From NCBI GenBank assembly GCA_904063045.1, contig CAJFCJ010000002.1, forward strand, positions 1,324,422-1,388,421: 64,000 bases of DNA, given 5' to 3'. The stretch's first letter is position 1; each line of letters opens with the position of its first letter. Both the position numbers and the translations under genes were made by a program. This document shows positions 12,949 through 25,188 of the stretch, in pieces. Source of the DNA: Dimorphilus gyrociliatus (Eukaryota > Annelida > Polychaeta > Dinophilidae). The notes under the pieces are model-generated. The model saw only the letters and a program-made list of their open reading frames with translations. It was not told the origin of the DNA and did no database searches.

Positions 12949-13173
12949 TCGGTGCCCTTTTCAGATAAAGGGCGATTTTCACACGACTACGCCAACAGCA
13001 AACAAAGCTTGCGATAAGGCGGCAGAGATGAAAGTCTGACCACGCAGTGACCAGAAGAACGGTCTAAAAAGCCGAGTTTGTGTTTTGTTTAGAAGGTTAT
13101 GTGCGCAGCCAGACACTTTCGCTCTTTTCGATAAGAGGGGAATTTTGTCAGTCCTTAGCCAGAGCTCGTTGAT
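12949..13173 (+). other. eya 5' UTR part of the first coding exon
   Basis: The exon opens after the acceptor at 12948, and its leader runs to the ATG at 13174. It contains a four-codon upstream ORF (ATG at 13028, then Lys-Val-stop) and an in-frame TAG at 13156 that fixes the eya start. Confidence 0.6.
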
Positions 13174-16100
13174 ATGACGACTTACTATATAGAAACAGTT
13201 AAAAAACACCTTAATAAATTCGACGTTATATGGTTTAATCAACAGGTGGACAAAGCCAAGTTCGAATCGGAAAATAACAATACTGATTATCATACGAGAT
13301 CAACGACTGCCAGTCCTTGTTTGTCGGTTGGGTAAGTAAATGTTTTCTTTTTATTTTCTCTTTATTTTTTAACCTCTTTATTTTTTTCTCTACTTTTTTT
13401 TTCTTTTTTCTTTTTTACCATTTAATCTAAGTATCTTTGTTCTATCCTCTCTTCCTTAGACTTTTTTTCTATCTCTTAATGTACGCAAGTTGCCGATGAC
13501 GCCCAGACGTCTCTTAAAGGCGTCTATTGGCTTAGATGAAAGAAGCGTTTCCTGTCTCGCTTCTTCGTCCTTACCTTATTAAGGCTTAGGCCTATAAATG
13601 TTGCTTTTATTGTTTACTCTTCGAAAAAACACCAAGCTCCTCTTCTTTATAGATCGAATAGCTACCAATTATAAGGAGAGTTACTTACGTAATAAATATG
13701 CGTCAAAATGAGACGAAGATTACGGGAGAGCCTACCCCTCTTTCCTTTTCTCTAATTATCCCTTTGTTAAGCATAGTGTTACTGTTTAATTCTTACAATT
13801 ATTAAAACTGACGGCAATTAAATAATTACACGTACACTTACCACGTAGGCGTGCATAAGTGCATCTATACCGCAGACTGATATAATGGTTTCTATATCTA
13901 AGAAATGTAGGGCGTACACGTTTCTTTATACGATTTAACAATGAAAATGGGCATATACATATATAAATAAGACGGAAAATGTAGAAAAAATTTACTAAGA
14001 TGTACAGATAAGACCCTTTTATTATTGTTGTTATGATTATCATTAAAAGCTTATAACTACCATACAAAAATTCTAAAAAAAAGTCAGTCAGTTAGCTATT
14101 TTAGAAAGGTTTTGTTTTTTACTATTACCTTTTCTTTTCTTCTCTTTTTTGAGGGGAAAAATTATGCAAAGAATTCCAGAACTAACATTCAAGCAAAACC
14201 GTTCAACAAACAGTTCGTGTATATGCATAACAAATCCCAACTTAGACCTATCGGAGTGTGTTTGTCAAGCATTTTATAGATGTCTTTTTGTTTGCTAACG
14301 TTCCAAGTTCATCTATTATTTACTTGTGGGTCGCTATTCAATTTGTATTCTGATTTTTTTCTTTTTTGTTCAAAATTGTTCTTTTATTATCTTTATCATT
14401 CTTCTCCTTTCTCGTATCCTTTTATTCGCTTCTCTTTCTTCTTCCTATTTTGTCCCTTTTCATTCATCTCTTTTTGTTTAATTGTGAAATATGTTTTCTT
14501 TCTCTTAATAGAATCTTTTTTTATTATTTATTTCTTTCCACAGGAAAAACGAATTACTAAGCCCATCAAAATTTGAATCGGAATCACCAAAGTCTCATAT
14601 AGAATTACAAACATGCCCCCTACCGGCAGTTGCGAACACACACGATGATGGTTGGTAGACGTCAATTTATTGTTCAAAAATTGTTCAACATTTAGGCATT
14701 AGTGACGTGAACGTTTCTGCTAAATGTCAGCAGCTTGTCAGACTATGACGTCACGCCTCTTGCTTACGTCAAATCTGTGAGTTACGTCAGCACATTTCCC
14801 GTCTTGTACCATGCTATTATGGAAAACATGTGTCGCTCACGCTATCAGCATGGGCAGGTTGTGGTCGTAGTTTTTTTTGACTATTTATTTAATTTACCGC
14901 ACGATTTATTTAGAAAATATGTAATCAAGCTAGTATTACACACCGACCTGCGTCGCTGACCTTGTATGAATACGTAATTAATATAGGGGAAAATATGATT
15001 GAATCTCATTAACGTAATTAGTTAATCTCACCTTACACTTCTCCCTAATCATTTCTAAAACTCTGACAGTTTGCTGGCCGTTAATGACTACGTGACGTCG
15101 TGTGTGAGTTAATGATTGTGTATATAATGAGCAGCACCTTCAACGTTCCGAACGTCTGAAAGATCAGTTTTCATCTTCCAATGTCGAGCGATCGACGTCC
15201 TCTTTCAACAGTTAATTGAGTTCTCGAAGACTATCGATAGTTTGTTGAAAGAGAGATAGGGAAAGAATTATAAATGACGGCCTTCGTCTGCCAGTCGCTA
15301 TTTAGTAACTTCTTTGTTCGCGTATATGTATTGTGTAGAAACAAGACGAAGTTTGACAAACAATTCGTGCTCGTTACTTCCGTTCCGACGCCCTGAATGT
15401 TTATTGTATATATTTTTTACGGTTTCCATATAATTTCTTTATTAAATAAGAGATAAAACGAAAAATCATAACCGCTAAGCGCACGAGCGCCGACACCCCT
15501 ATGTAATCAGGCCTTAACCCCAGGGCTAGTTGTCACCCTTCACCGATTTTTTTTTAATTAAAAGTATATACAATACTATTATACTAAGCATATAGTAAAA
15601 TATATATATNNNNNNNNNNNNNNNNNNNNNNNNNNNNNNNNNNNNNNNNNNNNNNNNNNNNNNNNNNNNNNNNNNNNNNNNNNNNNNNNNNNNNNNNNNN
15701 NNNNNNNNNNNNNNNNNNNNNNNNNNNNNNNNNNNNNNNNNNNNNNNNNNNNNNNNNNNNNNNNNNNNNNNNNNNNNNNNNNNNNNNNNNNNNNNNNNNN
15801 NNNNNNNNNNNNNNNNNNNNNNNNNNNNNNNNNNNNNNNNNNNNNNNNNNNNNNNNNNNNNNNNNNNNNNNNNNNNNNNNNNNNNNNNNNNNNNNNNNNN
15901 NNNNNNNNNNNNNNNNNNNNNNNNNNNNNNNNNNNNNNNNNNNNNNNNNNNNNNNNNNNNNNNNNNNNNNNNNNNNNNNNNNNNNNNNNNNNNNNNNNNN
16001 NNNNNNNNNNNNNNNNNNNNNNNNNNACATTTATATTAACTTATAACATAAAAATCAGAATTTGCATACACTGACCCAGATGTCTGCCATCGCTAGAAAC

Positions 16101-19100
16101 AATAGGCATTGTTTGTACAGCTGCAGCACGTTGTTTGTCACAAGTAAAGGTCTCCTAAATCATCTCACTATACAGCCGCCTCTCCAACCGTAAAACGTTT
16201 GCCGTTTTATAGAGATATTACGAAAAGTTGCTTTTTGTGTCGTTACCATAAATTCATAGCCCGCTTCGTCTCTTATTTCTTGTTTTGCGATTGTTTTAAT
16301 TATTGTTTTATGTCCCAATTGTTGTAATGTTTCTCTATTGTATTTTTTCCCTTTTTTAAAGATAACACTGACGTGACTGGGACCGTGAAGAACACGCACG
16401 AAAATACATTCTCTACCACAACTAACGACACTTGGACTGGTAAGTAGCAACAGTACCGCCATCTGGCGGCTGCTTAAAGATTATATTTTTATTTTTTCCT
16501 ACCGTACTAGTCATTGCTAGTTTACCATTAATTTAAAATAGTTAGCGAGTTCGTGTTGAGATAAAAAGATAAAAATCTCACGGGAGTTGAAAAGCTATTA
16601 ACTAGTAAGAAAACAAAAACACTGTTTGCTGCACGTTGTAAAAGTTGTTTGTTTTCGTTTGTCAGAGTTTGTAGCGGCGTGTAAAATGCTCTAAGTGGTT
16701 TGGGGACGAGGGGCATGATTTTCGATACTTTTCGTAGCCTTTTATCTCGCCAATGTTTAGTAGTTGCTAATTGTCCCCAACTTTGTGACGTCAGTTTTAT
16801 ATACAAATTGTTTATTTGTATTAAAACTTTCGCTCATCTAAGTAACTTGGCGGAAAAGTGTCTGATGCGTTTGAGTGTACATGTACAGTTTTATTCGGGT
16901 GCAGTATGCCTGCGTGCATGCGTGTCTACATTAGCCCCCAACTGCGTTTAAGTCTCCCCGCAGCCATTTGTAAATCTTTTTGTGTTTATTATTACGTCAT
17001 TCCCTTCATTATCCTTCATTTCTGTTTATATTCAACACAGATAGCGCATACGCAACTCGTACTAAGCATGATAAAAATCTGTATATTAGTACATGCGTAT
17101 GTAAATAAATGGGTGAGTGTGTAGATAGAGGGGAAGGAATGCGTGTTGACGATTCTTTAGCGAATGATGGTGGGTAATCGAGAGGAAAGTGTTTATTTTG
17201 TACAACTCCTCAGAAGGCTACCAGCTGAGAATCGACTATATGGACTCGTTTGCAGATGTCGGCCTTTCCCTTGCATCTCTTGAGAATGTTTTAATAGAAT
17301 ATAGAGCGTATATATGTATATACAAAATGCACTTGTCTACTTGTGTGTACATATATATATATATGTATAAATCATTCACAGAAAGATAGGTTTTTGCTCT
17401 TTTCAAGTTTTTTTTGACCTTTCATTTCTAACTAAATGCACTTTTAACACAAGAACGGTTAGACCATAAATGCAGAAGATATATATATATATATTTCAAT
17501 TTAAAAGAGTCGCCCGATAAAGTAAGATACACAGTTTTTTTTTATACAAATAAGGTTTTTTTTTTTCAACGTAAATCCCCATTTTGTATATTTACTGACG
17601 TTTTTTCTTAATATTCGTTAAATACTGTAGTTTGCTAATGAATAGTTATTGGTATTAAATCCTTAGAAAAGTTAAATCAGGAAAATGTCATCTAAATATG
17701 ACACACAATATATAATTAAATATTAGGCGTTCTAAAAAGCAAGTGACTAGTGAACGATGAAGGATCGGCAAAGGCGTCTTTTCTCTAAGTTGTCAGTCAA
17801 GTAGATAAGCTCCTCCCACTGTAGCCATACACAACTCGTCGTTTAGAGTGGAGACTCCGCCCAGTACTGTTCACAGCCAATCAGTGTCCAATCTGGGCGT
17901 AGACTGGAGGGGAAAGAGGAAAGTAATTGATTGTGTGGAGTATAGTGAGTTGAGGCATGCTGCTCACTCAAGGTACAGTTTGGCCATTCGAGTCGCAAAC
18001 TCGCTCTAATTTTCGTAATCCAACACTGCGATTATGGATTAAGGCTTACATTTATTGCCGTGTTTGTGTTTTTACTGGATTATATTTTATACGTTTCTTC
18101 AACTTTTCCTACGACTTTTAAATCTGCATATGTTCGCTGGTTTGCAAGTTTTGTTTCAACGCGGGCAGGCATATCATGTTCATCATTAGATAATGATACT
18201 TTATTTATAGCTTATATTCGATATAACGTACTCGATATAATATATATTACCGATATGAAAAAATTTTATAGATTAATGTTTTCTTCTCGCTCTCCTACGT
18301 ATAAAAATCTTCTGCGAATTCTGCTAATTGCATCGTGATGTAAACTTAGATTATAAAAAATTTGTTTTAAGCGTGATGGATGTTAGCGCGAGTAGTCTTT
18401 TCCTTTTGCTTTCATTCGTGTAATTAAAAAAACTTAAGCATCTACGCATATATAGAGAATTTGTTTGACATCTAATTTTACTTATGTATTTTTTTTGCAG
18501 TGAAAAGTGAACCGGTTGAATCGCATTTTGCGTCGTCGGTGTACGCAAACACAGGTTAGTGTCTTCTTATTGTTTCTAACTAATTCTTGCAAGGGGATTA
18601 GGGAAAGATTGATAGATGCTTTATCGTATTTACCAAATCTGATTAATCCTTTGCTCGCTGTGCGCAGGGCATTATGTAAATTTGGGTAAATAAAAAGGGA
18701 GGATCTGCGGGCGCATTACGGTTTTCTTGAGTGTTAGAATCTTTAGATTTTATACAAAGCTTATTGTTAAAAAATAACACAAAAAGAGAAAAAAATCATT
18801 TTATTGTCGTAACCTTTTGACCCGACTTTGGATTCGCCGGTCTAAATGGAAAGGTTGTTGAAAGAAAATTGTAGTATAGTTTGTTGATTAAACAGACATT
18901 TGTCACCAGTTTTACTTCGACTTTCGCACAAAAGAAGTCAGACCGAGAGTAAATAATGTTGTATGTTGGTCAACAAGCGACTTTGGGGGTCGGAGACGCG
19001 GCCAATTTCTATTCAAAACGACACGTTTCGTTTGCAATCTAGAAAAAAATTCGACACTAAACTATATACAATATATAAATAAAAACTTTTAAAAGAAAAT

Positions 19101-22100
19101 GAGGAATATTCACATTTTATTCCATTATCTTTTTTTTTCTTTCTTTCCAACAGATTGTACGAATACCAATTCAGGTGTTGCATCCCCACCGTCTTATCCC
19201 TACTTTAACAGGTTCGTTTGATGTTTATACACGCGCGATGCACGAATGCGTGCACGAAAGAGAAGAGAAATCCGTTTTGTCCTAAGCAGGGCAGCCGCAA
19301 TTCCCTTAGGAACGACGGCTGCCACTTGCAATCCGAGATAGAGATTTTTATCCCTTAAACCATTACATACCGTATATAAACGTATAGGTAGAAAGAGTAG
19401 GGTTATTGGGAATATTCCCCCTTTTCTTCGCATATCGGCTAGTACATTCGATACGGTCGACGTGTGTTTCTCGATACGCTATATCCAACCGGATGTGTAA
19501 TAGTAAACGATCGAATATGACCACACCTTATATTATTTTTTGTCCTATAGTTCCTTCTGTTTATTACAAAATAATAACAGTCTGTAAACAAGTGAGTTAG
19601 TGCAGAAAAACTTATATTTACGTAAACAGATAAGTTAAAATTGAGTATGCAAATCGGAAAAATACATACAAGAGCGTAAATATACTTTCTTTAATGCACA
19701 TTTATATATAAGTATGCGTCTATTTTATATGTATATAGCACGTTTTATATACTATATATATATATATATATTAAGATATATTTATATATATTTATATGGA
19801 AGCCAGAAAAAAGGGGCGGCTGATGCGCGTTTGTTGTAGAGAATCTCTTGAGGGATTTGGCGGGCGTCTATTTATTCTTGAAATGTGTTTGCTTTATAGA
19901 TTTTAACGCCGACGTCGATATTGGCGTCGATAAGAGCTTCGTAGCTTGCGGCGCAATACGGCCGTTATACTCATTTACTATTGTATAGCTTGACAGTCGA
20001 TGAAACTTGTTGATTCTATTATCGGGCGCTTTAGTCGTTTGAAGTGAACGGCTAATTGATTCTTCATAGAGCCGCTACCATTTAGTGTAAATTAGTGTTG
20101 AATGCAGGGCGTGAGCGATTTGCCTATAGTTGTCGGAATGCTCGTCGGCGTCTCCCTCTGAAAGCGTCATTTGATCCGTGCGTCCAGATGAGTTTGTGAA
20201 TTTGCACGGTCTCTCGACAAATTAGATTGAGCGAGGAAAGAAGAACGAGAGACGTTTGTCGCGACACCTATATATATATATATATATACCAATATATATG
20301 GATTTCTCTACTCTTAATAGTCTATTGAACTGTTGAATAATTGATTGCTTTTGCTTATAAAACAGTAATTCGAGTAGTCCTGCAACGAATACAGCAAATT
20401 ACTTAGGAGAAAGTACTCCAAACGACGGAGACATAAACGATTCTGCGGCGACCACAACGTCGACTACGACGTCAAACGATACTGCAATGCAGGCCTACCA
20501 TAATGCGGCGTCATTCGGCGTCCAAGGATCCCCTTATTACCAGACGCAAGGACTCTATGGAAGTCTTAATCCGTCTGCCTACACTACTGACACGGGTGAG
20601 GGTAAATTTTGATATTTGTATTATGTATATATTTGCATAGGAGATAATATATATACATTTTGTATATTTAGAACAGTATTTAAAATAAAATTGCATGTAT
20701 TTGTTAAATTGCATGATTTGTGGGTTTTAATAACCGACTAACACAGGTGTAGCTTTGACGCGTGTCTTGTTATTTAACAGCTAAGCAATTAAAAGGCCAA
20801 TCATCAAGTACGACTAATGGTCAAGCTACTAATTATGGCTCGTATTTTCCATCAAGCTACTATGGTAATATTTTTAGCAATATATAATTATACGCTTGTA
20901 ACGCGATGCTCGTGTAGTATATAGAACGTTTATGAAAATAGATCGTATTTTTTTTTATTGAACTTGTCGAAATCGAAAACAGGTGCATACGCCAACAACG
21001 GTCAGAATGCGGCAGCCTTTGCGGCAGGACAAACGACGGTTAGTAAATAAGATTTGCATTTTTCTTATTAAGAAGGGTTTCTTTTTTTTGGAGAATGATT
21101 AATCCGTTTTTAAATGAAAGTTGAACAACTTTAACTTAAGATTTATTTAGATAAAAGATATAAATATTTCTTGATGAACATTTTGTAAAAACACGACATA
21201 TCCAGGGTATAGAAACTATTTGCCATAGTAATAATATTGTGTACACTGTATGCAGTATCTGTGCTCTTAGAAGATCAGGGTATAATAATACTAACAAAAA
21301 AAATGAGGGGGAAAAACGAAAAAAATCGGGTCGAGACCCCTTTCTCGGCGTTGAAGAGATCGTCGTCACGCCGCGTGAGTTGTCATAGGAATTTATGGAC
21401 ATAGATTTTTAATATTCGGCGGTTAATTATAAAAAGGGACGTAGCAGGTGTGCACTTACTAAACAATGCCTTTGGCGGCAAATTGAATAAAAAAGCAGTC
21501 GCAGTTGCCTTTTCAATTTCAAAGTCGTCGCATCAGTATCAAATTTCTGAATTGACCGAGATCTTCCTTTTTTTTTTTCATCGAACAGGCGTCTGCCGAT
21601 TATTGTTCCTACTACTACAGCCAAGCTCAAAATCCTTACTACTATTCCTACTTAAACGCCACGTCGAACGCAACTACAACGCCGACAACGCAAACTTATC
21701 AGCTACTACCTCCCACTTCCACCGACGTATCGTTCGCTGCTGGCCTTCCCACCAGTCCTTCACCTCCGCCTGCCAAAGAAGGTACTTATAGTAGTAGAGT
21801 TACCGGATACGGTCGCCTCGCTCCAAGCGTCATTTTCTCGACAGGCGAGAATGGCAGTTAAGAGACGTCACCTTCAGCAGACGTCTTGCATTTAATTCTG
21901 CATGTCGTGTTTATACGCTCTCACACGCGCGCATAGATTAGAGTGAATTATGCAAACGACTGCGGCCTGATAAGAGATAAACAATGATTAGTTTGGCAGT
22001 CACGTCACACTGAGCATCAATTTGACCCGCGACCCGTTGATTTAGGTCGGCGCATGCCTATTTGCCGGCGCAGGTTAGGTTTCACTTGACCTTCACCCCC

Positions 22101-24523
22101 GAATGGTTAGGAGTTTTTTCCACGCTAACTCTAAATCCTTCTACTTTATCTTTACCTATAACTTTTTTGCCGTGTAGTTTTTTTTTACTTACAACTTCTA
22201 ACGTTAATGTTTTTTATTCTCTTTTCAATGAAATCAGCGTCGAGAAACAGAAGTAGGACTAGGAGAACGAATAATCCATCACCATCACCCGAAAACGATT
22301 TGGAACGTGTGTTCGTTTGGGATTTGGACGAGACGATTATTATATTCCATACACTGCTTACTGGTTCATTTGCTCAGCGATATCAAAAGGTGAGTGCAAG
22401 CTTCTCAGCTTGATACGTCATTCATCTTCGCTTATCTCTATCGCGCGTCTTCCACTTCTCATTGAAAATATAAAGAAAGAAGAAAAGGGTGCGAACTGCC
22501 TGCCATAGCGCACGATAAACACGCTTCAAGCGGCGCATAACGGCATAGAATGTTTTCGCGATTCTTGTCTATATATACTATATACACATTATATATCTAT
22601 AAGTTCCTTATTGCGTAACCATTGTATGGGATTATTCGCATTTTTATACATTTATAAGACTAAAAACCGATTGCATGGTATACAAGAAGGAGAAGTGACG
22701 TCAGGCGTCGACTAATTACGCCTTGCCGTATTCGCTTACTCGCTTGATTAGATTGCGGTATAGCGTCTACGTTGAATTCGTCCGTTGCGTCAGTCCTTCA
22801 TTCCGCGCGCATCAGCGGCGAGTGTAAACAGCATCCTGTCACTCTTCACTCATCGCCGCCGAACGGAGTCGGTGCCGAACTGATAAGTAGCGGTCCTCCG
22901 GGATTCGATTCTAGTGTCGGTGATGGACTCCGTCTTCGGTTTTTCGACAAAAAGCGCTCGGCACGCACCTCCTGCGTATATAACCTACTTTATACAACTG
23001 CTAGTCATCATCTCTAAAAGCAAAATATCCCCCTGCTCATATTTTCGCCAATTTTACACTTCCCCGACCGCGACGAACGTGTTTTCAAATGTTTTCTCCA
23101 TTTTTTTTTTTTATTTAACTTATTTTTTTTAACACGCTTTTCAGGACGCGCAAGCATCCGTAGCGTTAGGCCTGAGGATGGAAGAAATGATCTTCAGTTT
23201 GGCCGACAACAGCCTCTTCTTCAACGATTTGGAGGTAAGTTGTTTTACGGCACGTTTTTCGTTTTTCGCTCCGATTCGTTTTACGTAAGCGTTTGCGGAA
23301 CGCTCCGATAAAGCACGGACTGGAAACAACAGGTGGCCCAAGGTTTTCTTATTAAGGCGGAAAAAAAACAGGCCGACGAATTGGATATAAACGAAATATT
23401 ACTATTCCGTTTTTCTTATCTCTTATCGAACCTACGTCGAAATTTTGGCAGTAGCGAACTACGCGCGTGTCACGAGACCGAGACCGCTACTGATAAGAGT
23501 ACGCTTGTTGTTTTCAAATTTTTGCGCTTTTTTCTCTTAGTTCCGTTTGAGATGTTTGCATTTTTTTTCATTTCAAGTGCGCGAATGTTTGGCATAAAAT
23601 TTGTTGTTGTTATTTGTTATGCGGGACGTTAACGTTTTCCTTTTCATTATCTTCTTAAGGACTGTGACCAAGTTCACATCGATGATGTCAGTTCGGATGA
23701 TAACGGGCAAGATTTATCTAATTACAACTTCGCTCAGGATGGCTTCCACGCAGCTGCATCAAACGCTAACCTATGTTTAGCGACAGGCGTTCGTGGAGGC
23801 GTCGATTGGATGCGAAAATTGGCGTTCAGGTATCGAAGAATAAAGGAATTGTATAATACGTACAGAAGCAATGTCGGAGGTAGGTCGCCTACTAGCTAGT
23901 TTGTCCGCTAAATCACCCTTCTCGTACACTATCTATATTCACGAGTGTCGCCATCTAACAGGTATGCTGGGACCGCAAAAGCGGGATCAATGGTTGCAGT
24001 TGAGGGCCGAAATTGAGACAATGACTGATAATTGGTTGACTTTGGCACTTCGTTCACTCAACATTGTTCATGAGAGGTCAAACTGCGTGAATGTACTAGT
24101 CACGACGACTCAACTTGTGCCCGCCTTAGCCAAGGTCTTGCTCTACGGATTGGGAGGCGTTTTCAACATAGAGAACATTTATAGCGCCACCAAAATCGGT
24201 TCGTCACTCTTAATTAAATCCTATCGAAAACCTTCTTTTATTACAAACAAAATAAATTTTTTTTTCTCCCTAAAATAGGAAAAGACAGCTGCTTCGAACG
24301 AATACAATCGCGCTTCGGTCGCAAATGTACTTACGTAGTTATTGGCGATGGAAGAGACGAGGAAACCGCAGCTAAAAAGGTTTTTTTCTTTTATTCTATT
24401 TATTTAGTAAACTAATTCGTTGCCTATTTTATTTCCAAGCAGGTCAATTGGCCGTTCTGGCGAGTTTGTCAACATAACGATTTAGCCGCTCTCCACCACG
24501 CCTTAGATTTAGGCTATTTGTAG
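13174..24523 (+). CDS. eya: Eyes absent transcriptional co-activator/phosphatase (606 aa, 14 coding exons)
   Basis: Nuclear co-activator of Six/sine oculis factors that also carries a haloacid-dehalogenase-type tyrosine phosphatase. Exons: 13174-13331, 14544-14650, 18501-18554, 19154-19211, 20366-20595, 20781-20864, 20983-21038, 21589-21781, 22238-22389, 23145-23234, 23660-23879, 23962-24198, 24279-24379, 24443-24523. All boundaries are GT/AG and phases agree throughout. The N-terminal half is Ser/Thr/Tyr-rich and includes a VKSEPV motif shared with vertebrate EYA proteins. The Eya domain starts near residue 314. Its catalytic motif is WDLDETI, with Asp342 as nucleophile and Asp344 as the second acid. 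The rest of the domain closely follows animal EYA, including [27 protein letters not shown] and VIGDGRDEE. Poly(A) signal AATAAA at 25077. The first two introns are unusually long for this window, and intron 2 holds the N gap. Family assignment is certain. Confidence 0.95.
14746..14753. promoter_or_regulatory. Palindromic CRE in eya intron 2
   Basis: Perfect TGACGTCA, with partial copies (TTACGTCA types) within the next 40 bases. Confidence 0.4.
15610..16026. other. Assembly gap (N run)
   Basis: 417 undetermined bases, entered from an AT-rich TATATATAT stretch. The gap is probably an unresolved AT microsatellite in eya intron 2. Confidence 1.
16457..16465 (-). promoter_or_regulatory. CTCF-like core motif
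   Basis: CAGATGGCG on the minus strand, inside eya intron 2. It is followed by GCGG, giving a local inverted GC patch. Confidence 0.35.
16786..16793. promoter_or_regulatory. Palindromic CRE in eya intron 2
   Basis: Perfect TGACGTCA about 1.2 kb upstream of the alternative eya first exon. Confidence 0.4.
17855..17956 (+). promoter_or_regulatory. Probable internal eya promoter (GC box and two CCAAT boxes)
   Basis: A GC box (CCGCCC, 17857-17862) and two CCAAT boxes 11 bases apart (17877-17881 and 17888-17892) lie 65-100 bases upstream of an ATG-donor unit that splices in frame to eya exon 3. No clear TATA box was seen. Confidence 0.5.
17957..17972 (+). CDS. eya: Alternative eya first coding exon (short isoform)
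   Basis: The ATG at 17957 opens M-L-L-T-Q and reaches a GTACAG donor after one extra base. That single G completes the Val codon at the start of the exon at 18501, giving MLLTQ-VKSEPV. An in-frame TGA lies directly upstream (17951-17953), so this is a clean start. The resulting isoform would be 523 aa and would lack the first 88 residues of the long form. Phase agreement, the CCAAT/GC boxes upstream and the existence of alternative N-termini in other animal eya genes support it. Five codons are too few to test by similarity. Confidence 0.5.
19212..20365 (+). other. eya intron 4
   Basis: An 1154-base intron with AT-rich stretches near 19.7 and 20.27 kb. I see no gene inside it. Confidence 0.7.
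22390..23144 (+). other. eya intron 9, with a palindromic CRE
   Basis: A 755-base intron within the Eya domain, containing a perfect TGACGTCA at 22696-22703. No further exon is needed, because the flanking exons join in phase and match EYA continuously. Confidence 0.65.
23949..23957 (-). promoter_or_regulatory. CTCF-like core motif in an eya intron
   Basis: TAGATGGCG on the minus strand, immediately ahead of the acceptor of the 23962 exon in an 82-base intron. Confidence 0.3.
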
Positions 24524-24729
24524 TCGCGGTGCAGATTATACTCGAAAAAAAAATGGAAAGAAAATTCTGTATACGAACTATTAAAAATTCTCTTAAAATT
24601 TTCTTCTCTTTTTTTTTTTTCATATATCGCTTTTACAGATATACCATATACTTTTACGTTTATGCTATTATATTACTTTGTCCGTTGTGCTTGTCGACAA
24701 TTTGTAAAAAGTTCATATATATATATATC

Positions 24730-24760
<31 letters not shown>

Positions 24761-24802
24761 TAAACAAGTATATACGTATAAATATATAAATAGTAAAAGA
24801 TG

Positions 24803-24834
<32 letters not shown>

Positions 24835-25145
24835 GTAATACATCTTTTATTTTTAATGATATATCAAGGAAAAACAATGATTGTTGTACACGAGTTGTTC
24901 AATGCTGATAGGCATCTTTATTTTTTAAAAATTCTCTGTTTTCTTCTTTTTTTTTCCTATCAAAAGAAAGAAAAAAAAACAATCATCATTCGCCAACATA
25001 TTAATTGTGCAATGTCAGTATTATATACGTACTCTTAGTATATAAATTATGGCGCTGATGATGTTTTTATTTAAATAATAAAGTTGAGAAGGAAAAAAAT
25101 ATTTAGTAAGCCTATATTTCATGGAAGTTTCTTTTTTTTTATTAA

Positions 25146-25188
<43 letters not shown>

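Larger units (their letters stand above)
14651..18500 (+). other. eya intron 2, with assembly gap and internal promoter
   Basis: A 3.85 kb intron, very long beside the roughly 60-base introns elsewhere. It holds perfect TGACGTCA sites at 14746-14753 and 16786-16793, a CTCF-like site at 16457-16465, a weak TATA-like patch near 15121, and the alternative first exon near 17957. Confidence 0.6.

Noticed and set aside
13246-13331. Shorter eya first exon starting after AACAG at 13245
   Set aside because: The acceptor has a weak pyrimidine tract. The frame runs open upstream to an ATG at 13174 behind an in-frame stop, which explains the exon without it.
15121-15170. TATATAAT with a TCAGTT initiator-like site in eya intron 2
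   Set aside because: The spacing (about 45 bases) is too long for a TATA promoter, and the ATG that follows (15181) has no donor in a phase that fits any eya exon.
21450-21791. 113-codon frame overlapping an eya exon
   Set aside because: It is the wrong frame of the 21589-21781 eya exon plus intron sequence.
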